A stretch of 64,000 bases of DNA, taken from Nonomuraea soli. Its GTDB lineage: Bacteria > Actinomycetota > Actinomycetes > Streptosporangiales > Streptosporangiaceae. Shown piece by piece: positions 34,860 to 43,400 of the stretch. How positions within the stretch are numbered: position 1 is the first letter of the stretch; every line of letters begins with the position of its first letter. A program made the translations under genes and the position numbers. The notes below the pieces were generated by a model that did no database searches, was not told the DNA's origin, and was given only the letters and a program-made list of their open reading frames with translations. The DNA lies in NCBI RefSeq assembly GCF_013761175.1, contig NZ_JACDUR010000013.1, positions 60,400-124,399 on the forward strand. The letters are read 5' to 3'.

Positions 34860-36155
34860 GGGCTCAGACTGGTGACCCGTCGTCAAGGCTGCGGTGAGCT
34901 TGGCCAGTTCGTCGCGTAGTCGCACTGACTCGGCGGCGGCAGAGGCGGCGGCACGCTCGGCGTCGGTGCGGGCTTGCTCGGATACGGCTACCGCAACGGC
35001 TCCGTCGGTGACGGCCTGCTCGCGCCGTAGTTGTTCGGCGGCCAGGGCCTGGCGGAGTCTGTCGCCTTCGTGCGCGCTCGCAGCCGCTGCCCTGCGGGCC
35101 TGGTCACGCTCGTGCTCGGCCACCGCCACGGCGGTGACGGCCTGCTCGCGGCGCTGTTGTTCGGCGGCCAGGGCCTGGCGGAGCCTGTCGCCTTCGTGCG
35201 TGTGCGCGGCCACCGCACCGCGCGCTTGATCGCGCTCGCGCTCGGCCTCGCGGGTCTGGCGCTCCTGCTCGTCAAGCCGGCCTTGAAGCTCGGCAAGCTC
35301 ACTGAGGCGCGCTTCGGCCTGCTGCTCCAGTTCGGCGACCCGGGTGGTGGCGGTGGCGCTCAGGGTGGCCATCCGGTCGCTGTGCTCTTGGGCGGCGGCA
35401 CACGCGGCTTCGGCGTGGCGTTGGCGGGCTTCGGCTTCGGTGGCGGCCTGCTCGGCCTGGACGCGGGCGCCTTCGTGCTCGCCGACCTGGCGCCAGGCTT
35501 CCTGCTCACGCTCCTCGGCGCGATCGCGGGCAGCCTCGGCCTGCTGCCGGGCCTGCTCGGCCGCGGCGATCCGTGCGGCGGCGGTGTTGGCTGCGGCGGT
35601 CGCCTCCTGTTCGGCGGCCGCGGCGGAGGCGCGGGCTTCCTCGGCGGCCTGTTCAGCCGCCTCGACCTGGGCCAGAGCCCCGGTGCTCAGCTCGGCCAGC
35701 TGGGCACGTAGCGCCTCCTGCGCGCTCTGCCAGTGGGCGCCCGCGGCCAGCAGTGGCGCCAGGAGGTCCTCAACGCGCAGCAGTGCATTGGCGACCGGGG
35801 CGGCATGGGCGGTGGTGCGCGCTCGGTAGGCGGCGGCGCGGCAGGCGTCGCTGCAGTACTTGGCGCGGCTGCTGCGGCCGGGCAGAGTGTGCGCGCATCC
35901 GGGGCCGGCGCACCGCGGCTCGACTGACGGTGCCACGGACGGCGCCACAGACGTTGCCCCGGACGGTGCCCCGGACGTCGACGGCGCCGCTACCGACACG
36001 TCGCCGGGGGCGGCGGGGAGCGGGGGACTGGCGGGAGGCACGCTCGCCGGCGACCTGTCATCGATGCCGGTCCGGTCGGCTCCAACGTGCGGTGCGGTGG
36101 GGCGCTGATCTGTCACACCGATCAGCGTATCGTTCGTTACGTTCGAACGCTGCAT
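34854..36155 (-). CDS. TnpT/KfrA-like coiled-coil DNA-binding protein
   Basis: 433 residues from the ATG at 36155; a GTG about 15 codons later is an alternative. An N-terminal Pro/Ala/Ser-rich region (about 20-85) is followed by a small zinc motif (CAGPGC ... KYCSDACRAAAYR, about 82-112). Then a 300-residue Ala/Glu/Arg coiled coil contains an internal repeat (HEGDRLRQALAAEQ occurs twice, 40 residues apart). Divergent coiled-coil and tyrosine-recombinase genes around a core site are the arrangement of TnpT and TnpS in Tn4651-type Tn3 transposons. The resemblance is structural, not by sequence comparison. Confidence 0.65.
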   Translation of the reverse strand: MQRSNVTNDTLIGVTDQRPTAPHVGADRTGIDDRSPASVPPASPPLPAAPGDVSVAAPSTSGAPSGATSVAPSVAPSVEPRCAGPGCAHTLPGRSSRAKYCSDACRAAAYRARTTAHAAPVANALLRVEDLLAPLLAAGAHWQSAQEALRAQLAELSTGALAQVEAAEQAAEEARASAAAAEQEATAAANTAAARIAAAEQARQQAEAARDRAEEREQEAWRQVGEHEGARVQAEQAATEAEARQRHAEAACAAAQEHSDRMATLSATATTRVAELEQQAEARLSELAELQGRLDEQERQTREAERERDQARGAVAAHTHEGDRLRQALAAEQQRREQAVTAVAVAEHERDQARRAAAASAHEGDRLRQALAAEQLRREQAVTDGAVAVAVSEQARTDAERAAASAAAESVRLRDELAKLTAALTTGHQSEPS

Positions 36156-36218
36156 TCCCGTGCGTTCGCGAACGGACTGACGTCAGGTCTAGCCTGTGAT
36201 AACCTTCCTTATCGCAGG
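36131..36218. promoter_or_regulatory. rst-like recombination site between tnpT-like and tnpS-like genes
   Basis: An inverted repeat CCTGTGATAA (36193-36202) and TTATCGCAGG (36209-36218), one mismatch, with a 6-bp spacer CCTTCC, is a good tyrosine-recombinase core. Toward the coiled-coil gene lie CGTTCG (36131), CGTTCGAACG (36140-36149) and CGTTCGCGAACG (36163-36174). These palindromic boxes are likely accessory-protein sites or operators. The layout parallels 741-839, whose arms also end in GATAA next to the spacer. Confidence 0.65.
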
Positions 36219-36264
36219 TTAGAAGCGGCATGATCGCCACCCGCCGAGAAGGGACGAAACGGAC

Positions 36265-37380
36265 ATGGGGGAGCGGGTTCGACCGCCGGACGCGGGGGAG
36301 GGGCAGCACCACCCCGACGAGCAACGGAAAGCCGAGCGACGACCACCCGCGCCAGCGCACAGCTTCCCGTCCACGACCACCCCCGCGGCCAGGCATCCGG
36401 CTGGAGACGGGACGACTCACACAGGTGCCGACTTCGCGCTCAGCGCCGAAACCCGACGGCTGATCGCCGAAGGCGTGCCCGCCAACACCCGCCGCGCCTA
36501 CGCGCGACAGTGGAGCGCCTTCGTCGCCTGGTGCGCCGCCCAGGACCGCCAGGCCCTGCCCGCCACCGGGGAGAGCCTGGCCGAATATGTCGCCCAGTTG
36601 TGCGCCGCCGGCCAGGCCTCGGCCAGCATCGAGCAGGCACTGGCCGCGGTGCGCACCATGCACCGCCTGTCCGGACATACCGGTCAGCCCTCCACCGAAG
36701 CCGCCCGGCTCGTGCTGCGCGCCTACAAGCGCCAGCGCGCCGAAAGCGGCAACCGCGCCCAGCGTGAAGCGCCGCCGATCACCATCGACGCGCTCCGAGC
36801 CATGATCGCCGCCTGCGACCTGACCACGGTGATCGGGCTTCGGGACCGGCTGCTTCTGGTGCTCGGCCTGGCCCTGATGGGCCGCCGCAGCGAACTCGTC
36901 GCCCTGAACCGGGACGATGTGCGCGAAGTGGCCGACGGCCTGGAAGTGTCCATCCGCACCTCCAAGACCGACAAGGACTCCCGCGGCGAAACCATCGCCC
37001 TGCCACGCGGCACCCACCCGCTCACCGACCCGGTGGCCGCCTGGCGCGACTGGCTCGCCGTCCTGGATCGGGCCGGACTGTTCGACGGACGGCTACTGCG
37101 ACGCGTGAACCGGCACGGTGGCCTGGGCCCCTCGCTGGGTGCCGACGCGGTCAACGTCATCGTCCGCGACCTGGCCCTGCGCGCCGGCGTCCCGTCGGCC
37201 GAGACGGTCACCGCGCACAGCCTGCGCGCCGGCGGCGCAACCGTCGCCTACGCCGCCGGCGTCCCGGTGGCCGTGATCGCCAAGCACGGCCGCTGGGCGC
37301 CCACCTCCCCGGTGGTGCTGCGCTACATCCGCGCCGTCGACCGCTGGCGCGACAACGCCATGCGTAACGTCGGCCTATGA
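36265..37380 (+). CDS. TnpS-like tyrosine recombinase
   Basis: 371 residues from the ATG at 36265; the first 55 residues are Pro/His-rich and probably disordered, so a later start is possible. Core-binding domain about 60-160. Catalytic residues: Arg208 (MGRRSELVAL), Lys234 or 237 (RTSKTDKDSRG), His318-x-x-Arg321 (HSLRAGG), His341 (KHGRWAPT) and Tyr354 (VLRYIRAVDRW). HSLRAGGATVAYAAG is typical of plasmid and Tn3-type recombinases. It is divergent from the coiled-coil gene and probably acts at the site between them. Confidence 0.85.
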   Translation: MGERVRPPDAGEGQHHPDEQRKAERRPPAPAHSFPSTTTPAARHPAGDGTTHTGADFALSAETRRLIAEGVPANTRRAYARQWSAFVAWCAAQDRQALPATGESLAEYVAQLCAAGQASASIEQALAAVRTMHRLSGHTGQPSTEAARLVLRAYKRQRAESGNRAQREAPPITIDALRAMIAACDLTTVIGLRDRLLLVLGLALMGRRSELVALNRDDVREVADGLEVSIRTSKTDKDSRGETIALPRGTHPLTDPVAAWRDWLAVLDRAGLFDGRLLRRVNRHGGLGPSLGADAVNVIVRDLALRAGVPSAETVTAHSLRAGGATVAYAAGVPVAVIAKHGRWAPTSPVVLRYIRAVDRWRDNAMRNVGL

Positions 37381-37782
37381 CGTCAATCTGGCGCGAGGGC
37401 ATCCCGGGGGGCGCGGCAGAGGATCCTGACTGCGAGCGGGAGACTGCTGGTTAGCTTTGTACTCTCCTCTACCACCGGACGATGGATTACGGGTCATCGG
37501 CATTCATGTAGAGCAGGTCCAAGCGGCCGTCATCGCGGGCGATCACCTTGCGCAGCCCTCTGCCCGTCGTGGTCGGTGGAGACATGCTCATGGTCTATGC
37601 GGCGGTGCGCTCCTCGCAGATCAGAGCTCAATAGGGGGGCTCGGACCGTTTCGTCCGCAGACGAGCGGAGACGGCAGGCGGCAGTCACTACCTGATCACC
37701 AAAGGCTTCTCCGGTAGGCGCGAAGTCCTCTGCATGGGACATCTTGATCAAGGGGTGACGCGCCATTCCTTGGCGTGCTCGA
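37381..37782. other. Gene-poor stretch with a possible C-terminal gene scrap
   Basis: On the minus strand a frame ending near 37486 reads GRGLRKVIARDDGRLDLLYM NADDP and stops. It looks like the end of a real protein, but the frame is not extended upstream. No family recognised. Nothing else is seen here. Confidence 0.35.
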
Positions 37783-38572
37783 TCAGGTGGTTGTCTCGGC
37801 CCGCAGCACCTCTTCCCGCAAGACACGCGCCAGATCCTTGGCATCGGCGTTGTGGCTGGTCTGGCGTCGGACTTCCCGCCGAATCGTGTCCAGCACGGTG
37901 TCGGAGAGAATGACTTGGGCCAGCGAGCGCGGCGAGGTGGCGGCCCGGGCCTTCCAGAGATCGTCGATGAGGCGGCGCTTGAATGCGTCCTTGCTGAGGA
38001 AGAAGAGTGAGTCTGCCTTGGACGCTGGGGTGCTGTCGCTCAGCAGGTCCACTTCGAAAGCTAGGTCGACCTCCACTGGCAGGCCGCCGGTGAGGTGATA
38101 GACCTGCCAGACCTGGCCGTTGGTGAGGATCATCCATTCCACACCTTCGTTGACCGCGTACATCTGGACTTGGCGCAGGTGCTTGATGCCCAGCTTCTGG
38201 GTGCAGCGCTTGACCTCGATAAACGCGACAAAGCTGCTTGTCGATGCGGATCCCGTAGTCTGCGAATTCGCCCTTTACCTGATATTCAGTGGTCAGTTCA
38301 TCGTACTTGTCGTAGCCCAGGCCGTTACAGAGGAAGTCGGTGACAAGGAGTCGGGTGTCTCCTTCGTTGGCATCGCGCGCGACCAGGTCGGCCAACGGCT
38401 TGGAGTAGCGGCGGATAGCTGCCTTGACCCGATCGCGGGCATCAGTCTCCCACTTGGGTGCGGAGCGAGCCGGAGTGGACTTCTTCGCGAGGACAGGCAC
38501 TTCATCGCGGACCTTCACAGGTATCGTGGCCCCGTCGCTGACGGCTGCTGAACCCCTCTGCTGCTCGCTCAT
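37783..38572 (-). pseudogene. HsdR N-terminal-domain protein, one frameshift
   Basis: From the ATG at 38572 the frame encodes a helical lead-in and a nuclease-like region (DTRLLVTDFLCNGLGYDKYD, YQVKGEFADYGIRIDKQL). One surplus base in the A3/T3 run at 38230-38232 breaks it. The other frame continues FIEVKRCTQKLGIKHLRQ, MYAVNEGVEWMILTNGQVWQ and a helical tail. Joined (about 262 residues), it is a stand-alone type I restriction HsdR N-terminal domain with the PD-(D/E)XK residues Asp (ADYGI) and Glu-Val-Lys. Such solo proteins are common and of unclear role. Confidence 0.75.
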
Positions 38573-38800
38573 GCTAGGCGCCCCTTCTGCGTGCTGGAAG
38601 GCGTCAACGTATCGAGCGCGCTGAGGTGGCCGGGTCTCGTTTTGACTGGCTGAGACCGGATCGTCACAAGATCAACTTTTCGGCTATCCGTAACATTTGA
38701 TTTGAGTCGAGTTATTCCTGAAGTAAGTCGGCTAAGAGCTCCTAACAGAATGATCGCTGTCGTGGTTTGATCTCTCGCTATTGCGGAGCGGAAGTAGCTG

Positions 38801-38956
38801 ATGGCGAAGCAGAAGCCCTGGGAGATCAGCTACGAAATTATGGCGGCCATCGAGCCGCTGCTGCCGCATCGACGGCGGAGATTCCGGCACCCGGACCGCA
38901 GGGAGGCGGGCAGACGGTCGGCGTATCCGCAGCGTGCCGCCGACCTGAGCAAGTGA
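38801..38956 (+). pseudogene. IS5-type transposase N-terminal fragment
   Basis: MAKQKPWEISYEIMAAIEPL LPHRRRRFRH matches the start of IS5-family transposases (the recurring KPWEVSDELW motif). Homology ends at about residue 32, and the frame stops after 51 codons at 38956. Only the 5' end of the insertion sequence remains, lying against a broken integrase gene. Confidence 0.7.
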
Positions 38957-39251
38957 GCGATACGGCCGAACTGGTAGACCATCACGCTCGCGCCGTCCAG
39001 GAGTTGCCAGTGCGCCATCCAGGCCATCTCCAGCCGGAAGCGGTCGGGCAGGTCACGCAGGTCCAGCGTGAAGCTTCCCGCGGGACGGTCGGTGTGGCCG
39101 GTGAGACCCGGGCCGATGATCTCCCCGCGCCAAGCGTGCGGGAGGTCGCTCTCCAGCCTGGCCAGCGGGCCGTAGGCAGGCTCTCGCAGCCCTCCCTGCA
39201 CCGGGAGACAGGAAGTGCGTCTTGGGGCGTGACCTGGGGTTCGTTAGTCAT
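38957..39251 (-). pseudogene. Integrase N-terminal fragment
   Basis: The frame contains LPHAWRGEIIGPGLTGHTDR, FTLDLRDLPDRFRLEMAWMA and QFGRIAHLL, which resemble the N-terminal domain of actinobacterial site-specific integrases. The start (MTNEPQVTPQ at 39251) is in another frame, so a frameshift lies near 39200. The 3' end is cut by the IS5 fragment. It follows another integrase remnant, which suggests a former tandem recombinase array. Confidence 0.55.
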
Positions 39252-39261
39252 CGGCGGCGTG

Positions 39262-39468
39262 CTACTCCTTGATGTACTGCTTCCAGTTGGCCGCCGTGCG
39301 CAAGGCGGCGTCCTCGCTCACCCAGCCGTACAGGTCCAGCGTCGTCTGGACGTGGGCGTGCCCGAGCCGCCGTGAGACGGCCCAGTCGGGCGTGCCGCCC
39401 GGCACCGCGATGGCACCGGAGCCCGGACCGACCGGGCGCTTCGCCGAGCGGGCCGGCGTCTCCATCAC
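39262..39468 (-). pseudogene. Tyrosine recombinase C-terminal fragment
   Basis: The end reads SRRLGHAHVQTTLDLYGWVS EDAALRTAANWKQYIKE, with the last catalytic His (LGHAH) and the Tyr nucleophile. The rest of the recombinase is absent, and residues before AVSRRLG are not integrase-like. Its stop is 11 bases from the start of the next integrase fragment on the same strand. Confidence 0.65.
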
Positions 39469-39595
39469 AGCGTCAGGGATGGGCTGCGCCTGTCGTCGAT
39501 GGCCAGGGCGGTCGAGCGGACACAGTGCCCGCGGGCCCGCGAGCGCACCACGGCCGGGGCAGATCAGGCTGATGTCGGCGAGCGGTGCGCCGAGT

Positions 39596-40132
39596 CTATG
39601 GCAGAACGAGTCGAATTCTGCTGCGAATTATATTGATGTCTGTGACTTTTACCGCGATTTCCGAACCAAGGGATGGTAGGGAAATGATGCCCCGATTTGT
39701 GAATTCAGCTTCTGGGATCAGGCCTTCAACTCCGTCGTCGACACGAACGAACACGCCAAATGGCACCACTTTGCTGACGCGACCCTGAACGATACAGTCA
39801 AGTTTTGTTCGTGCAAATTCAAGCAAGGGCTGAGGCTGGAGTTCTTTGAGTGAAAGAGACACTCGTTCGCGGTCTAGATCTACATCTAGGACCATGACTG
39901 CAAGCTCTTGGCCTACCTCGACAATTTCGGCTGGACTAGCAAAGTGTCGCCAGGCTAGATTAACTACCGAGATGAGCCCGTAGATGCCGCCTAGATCAAC
40001 GAAGGCGCCGTAAGTCCCGACGGCGGTAACCGTGCCCCTCTGGACCTGTCCGGACTCCAAGGCGCCGAGACGTGCCCGGCGTGCTTCAGGGTCGACTCTT
40101 TTGTCCACGTCGAAGATCCTTGTCACGTGCAT
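39596..40132 (-). CDS. Two-domain S1 RNA-binding protein
   Basis: 178 residues. Two S1 repeats are clear: about 28-97 (GQVQRGTVTAVGTYGAFVDL, then VVEVGQELAVMVLDVD, RVSLSLKEL) and about 112-178 (GRVSKVVPFGVFVRVDDGVE, GLIPEAEF, VKVTDINI). Ribosomal protein S1 has four to six, so this is a short paralogue. The gene is markedly more AT-rich than its surroundings and lies immediately downstream of the RHS toxin on the same strand, the position where immunity genes are found. Its RBS is weak. Confidence 0.75.
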   Translation of the reverse strand: MHVTRIFDVDKRVDPEARRARLGALESGQVQRGTVTAVGTYGAFVDLGGIYGLISVVNLAWRHFASPAEIVEVGQELAVMVLDVDLDRERVSLSLKELQPQPLLEFARTKLDCIVQGRVSKVVPFGVFVRVDDGVEGLIPEAEFTNRGIISLPSLGSEIAVKVTDINIIRSRIRLVLP

Positions 40133-40213
40133 GTCGCGAGAAAGTTGGGCAGTGCGAAATTCATCTTCGCGGAATCATACTAGCTCTCCGCCGCTTGAAT
40201 GTGGTGGTTACCC

Positions 40214-40345
40214 ATGAATCCACCTCCCGCGATGGACGCATTCTATCAGGTCCCGGCGTGGTATCTGTGTGGTAAATCGCTGCAGGATTACAGGATCGGT
40301 GCGGCGGCGTTCGATGATGAGCTTCCCCGATGGTGGAACCGATAG
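40214..40345 (+). CDS. Possible 43-residue protein
   Basis: MNPPPAMDAFYQVPAWYLCG then KSLQDYRIGAAAFDDELPRW W looks protein-like and is AT-richer than the surroundings. RBS is poor (GGTGG). It is opposite in strand to the flanking toxin and S1 genes and may be a scrap or a small toxin/immunity component. Confidence 0.25.
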   Translation: MNPPPAMDAFYQVPAWYLCGKSLQDYRIGAAAFDDELPRWWNR

Positions 40346-40427
40346 GAAAGCTCATCGACGAGCTGGAAGTTCAGATTCCTAGCATTGGGTAATTTCTGCT
40401 AGTCGCACGCATAGGGTGTTAGTAGGG

Positions 40428-43400
40428 TCACCATTTGTAGCCGTTCCCTAGGTCGTCCTGATAATAGTTGATCCATCGAACTCCGCCGATGTACGAGTTG
40501 AAGCGAGGGATTTCATTGCGAGGAATGAGCCACTGGTATTGATCTGGGCGGTTGTCGTGAGTGCGCATGTATCTTCCCGGCGGGAATGCCCTTAGAAAAC
40601 CGGGCTTCATCGTGTATTCGTGATAGCCGTCTTCATGTGTGCCGATGGCTGCATACTTCTGTGCCACTTCCTCGCTGTCGCCAAGGTATGCGGTTCCCTC
40701 ATATCCGGGCACCCCGGTGTCGGGGTGATTTGCAGGATTGAGTCCGGCGGCTTCGCTCCATCGATTGCCCTTGGCCGGCGCGCGATACAGCTGGTAGGGG
40801 GAGTCCTCATCGGTGGTCGTGGCAGAAGAGTCCTGGCAGCCTGCTGCGCCGGGCGTGTCTCCGCAGAGGCTGAGCAGCATGAGGAGCGGGCTGCCGATCC
40901 TCAGGATTGACCAGACGTTCAGCCCCGAGGTGACGTTGGTCGCCCCGGTGCCCAGTGGGCCAACAGGCTTGACCGGGGTCTTCGGAGCCACGACAAGCGC
41001 AGGCGGCGTCGGATCGTCCTTCTTCTTATCCTTCTTAGGGGCGTCGCCGCTGCCGGACTCCCAGACGTGGCCGCGTTTAGCGAATTTGCTGCCCGGTTCG
41101 TACTCTTCGCCGCGGTAGGGCTTGCCGTTGCGTTTCTTGCCGTAGTGCTTGCCGCTGCTGGTTGTGCCTGTGCCGTCGCTGTTGTGGGTGGCGCCCTTGG
41201 TCTGCTTGTACTTGCCCTTCTTGTTCTTCTTGGAAGGAGAGATGTACTCGTCGTACTTGCCGTAGCAGTCGTCGGCGCAGGCGTTGTTGGTGTAGTAGTT
41301 GAGGCCGCTGGGGTCGGCGTAGTTAATGGGGTTGTTGCCTGCGTAGGTGTAGCCGTGCAGCTGCTGCGGGTTGGACAGGTCCAGGATCGGGTCGACACTG
41401 ATGAAGCGGCCGGTGGCTGGATCGTATTCGCGGGCGCCGAGGTGGGTGAGGCCGGTGCTGGTGTCGCGAGTGCCGCCGACGAAGCCCTTCTCGCCAGTCC
41501 AGATGCCGACGTTGGTGCCGCGGACGCCACCGAAGGGTAGGGAACGGGTCTGCGCCAGGGACTGGTCGGTGGCGTCGATCTGGAGTTGGCCGGTGCCGTG
41601 ATGGTCGGCGAGGACGAAGTCCAAGCCGGTGGCGGTGCGGACGGCTACTGTTTGGCCGGCGTGGGTGTAGTAGCGGGTGCAGGTCAGGACTTGGCTGGTT
41701 TTGTTGAGGGCCAGTTCCTGACCGGGGAGGTAGAGCGTGGTGGCTGTGGGGTCCCTGCGGAGGAGCCGGTTGCCGTCGGCGTCGTAGAGATACTCGGTGA
41801 CCTTGGTGCCCTCGGCGACCTTGGCCAGGTGGCCTTCGGCGTCCCAGTCCAGGGTTTGGGTGGTGGTGCCGAGGACGCGTTTGGTGGTGTTGCCGGCGTT
41901 GTCGTAGGTGAAGGTGTCGGTACGCGCGCCCGGGCCGGTCTGCGCGACCTTGGCCAGGGCGTGCGGACTGGTCTTGCCGGAGCTGCCGAGGGGTGCGCTG
42001 GGGGTGTAGGTGCGCACCGTGTCGGTGGTGGCGCTGCCGATGGCCTTAAGGGTTTCGGTGGTGCGGCTGCCGCCCTTGTTGTAGGCGTAGGTGTGCCAGT
42101 ACGGGGCCGGTCCGCCGATGTTGGCCTTGACCGGCGCGGTGGCGCAGCTGGTGGCGCCGGTGACAGTCCAGGCGGCGGTCAGACGCTGCAGATAGTCGTA
42201 GGTGAAGCACTGCCGGTCGGCCGGCTTACCTGGGGCGGCGTCGGTGATGGCGGTGAGGGCGCCGGCGTTGTTGTGGGTGTAGGTGACGTCGGCGTCGTTG
42301 TTGGCAACGGTTTCGCGGTCGACCATGGCGCGCTTGAGTCGGTGGGTGCCGGGTTCGTATTCGAAGGTCTGCCAGACGAACTTGCCGGTGCGAGCGCCGT
42401 AGGTGAGCTGGGCGATCTCGTTGTGGCCGGTGTAGGTGGTGTCGGCGATGTAGGTGGAGATGCCGGTGTTCCACTCCGGCCGGCCGAGCGCGTCGTAGTA
42501 GGTGGTGACGTATTCGGCGGGTAGGTCACCCGCCGCCGGGTAGGCGGTGGTGTCGAGGCTGCCGTTGAGGTTGTAGGACTGGCTGGTGACGTAGCTGCCG
42601 GCGAGTTTGCCTTCCACCGCCGGAATGGTGATCTTGGTGCCGTACGGGCGGTAGCGCTCGTCGTAGCCGGTGACTTCACTGACGTAGGCGTTGCCGCCGA
42701 GGTACCGGGTGGAGGAGGACGGCTGCCCCTTGGCCTTGGTGTCGTAGGTCCAGGCGGCCAGCAGGGTGGTGCCCTGCTTGAGGTCGAGCTTGCGACCGAG
42801 CGCGTCATAGCTGGTGGTCAGGGTGATGCCGCGGGCGTCGGTGGTGGTGGCGACCTCGTCGAAGGGGGTGTAGGTGAAGCTGACGGTGCCTTTGTCGGGG
42901 TCGTGCCGTCTGCTGATGCGGCCGCGCTCGTCGAACTCGTCGGTCCAGGTGGCGCCGTCAGGGCCGGTGACGATGTTCTGCCGGTCGGCGGCGTCGTAGC
43001 TGTACTTGGTCGAGTCGTATGTGGCGGGCAGCGTGGTGGAGAGGTACTGCCGCATTTCCACGGTCCGGCCGCGGGCGTCGATCACGGTCGCGGTGGGGAA
43101 CGCGCCGGTCGGTGGGGTCACGGTGGTGATCTCGGAGCCGGCGTAGGCGGTGGTGGTGCGCCACTTTTCCGCCCCGGCTGTATAGAGGATGGAGGCGATG
43201 GGGCGTTCGACGCCGTCGAACAGCGTCACCGTTTGGGCCGGTGCGGCGTTGTCGGCGATGGCGGCCAGCGTCCCGGCTGGGGCGCCGGTGGCCAGGTAGG
43301 CGGCGTTGGCCTTGAAGGCCAGGCCGCGACTATCGTAGAACGATTCGGTGACCAGGCGGCGGCCACTGTCGGCTTCGGCTTGGCTCTGGCGGGTGCGCAT

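Noticed and set aside
35031..36199. Gly- and Leu-rich plus-strand frames opposite the coiled-coil gene
   Set aside because: They mirror Ala/Glu/Arg coiled-coil codons; the minus strand has zinc motif and heptads.
41586..42524. Gly/Val-rich plus-strand frames across the RHS gene
   Set aside because: Shadows of RHS/YD repeats, as are similar frames at 42903-46952.
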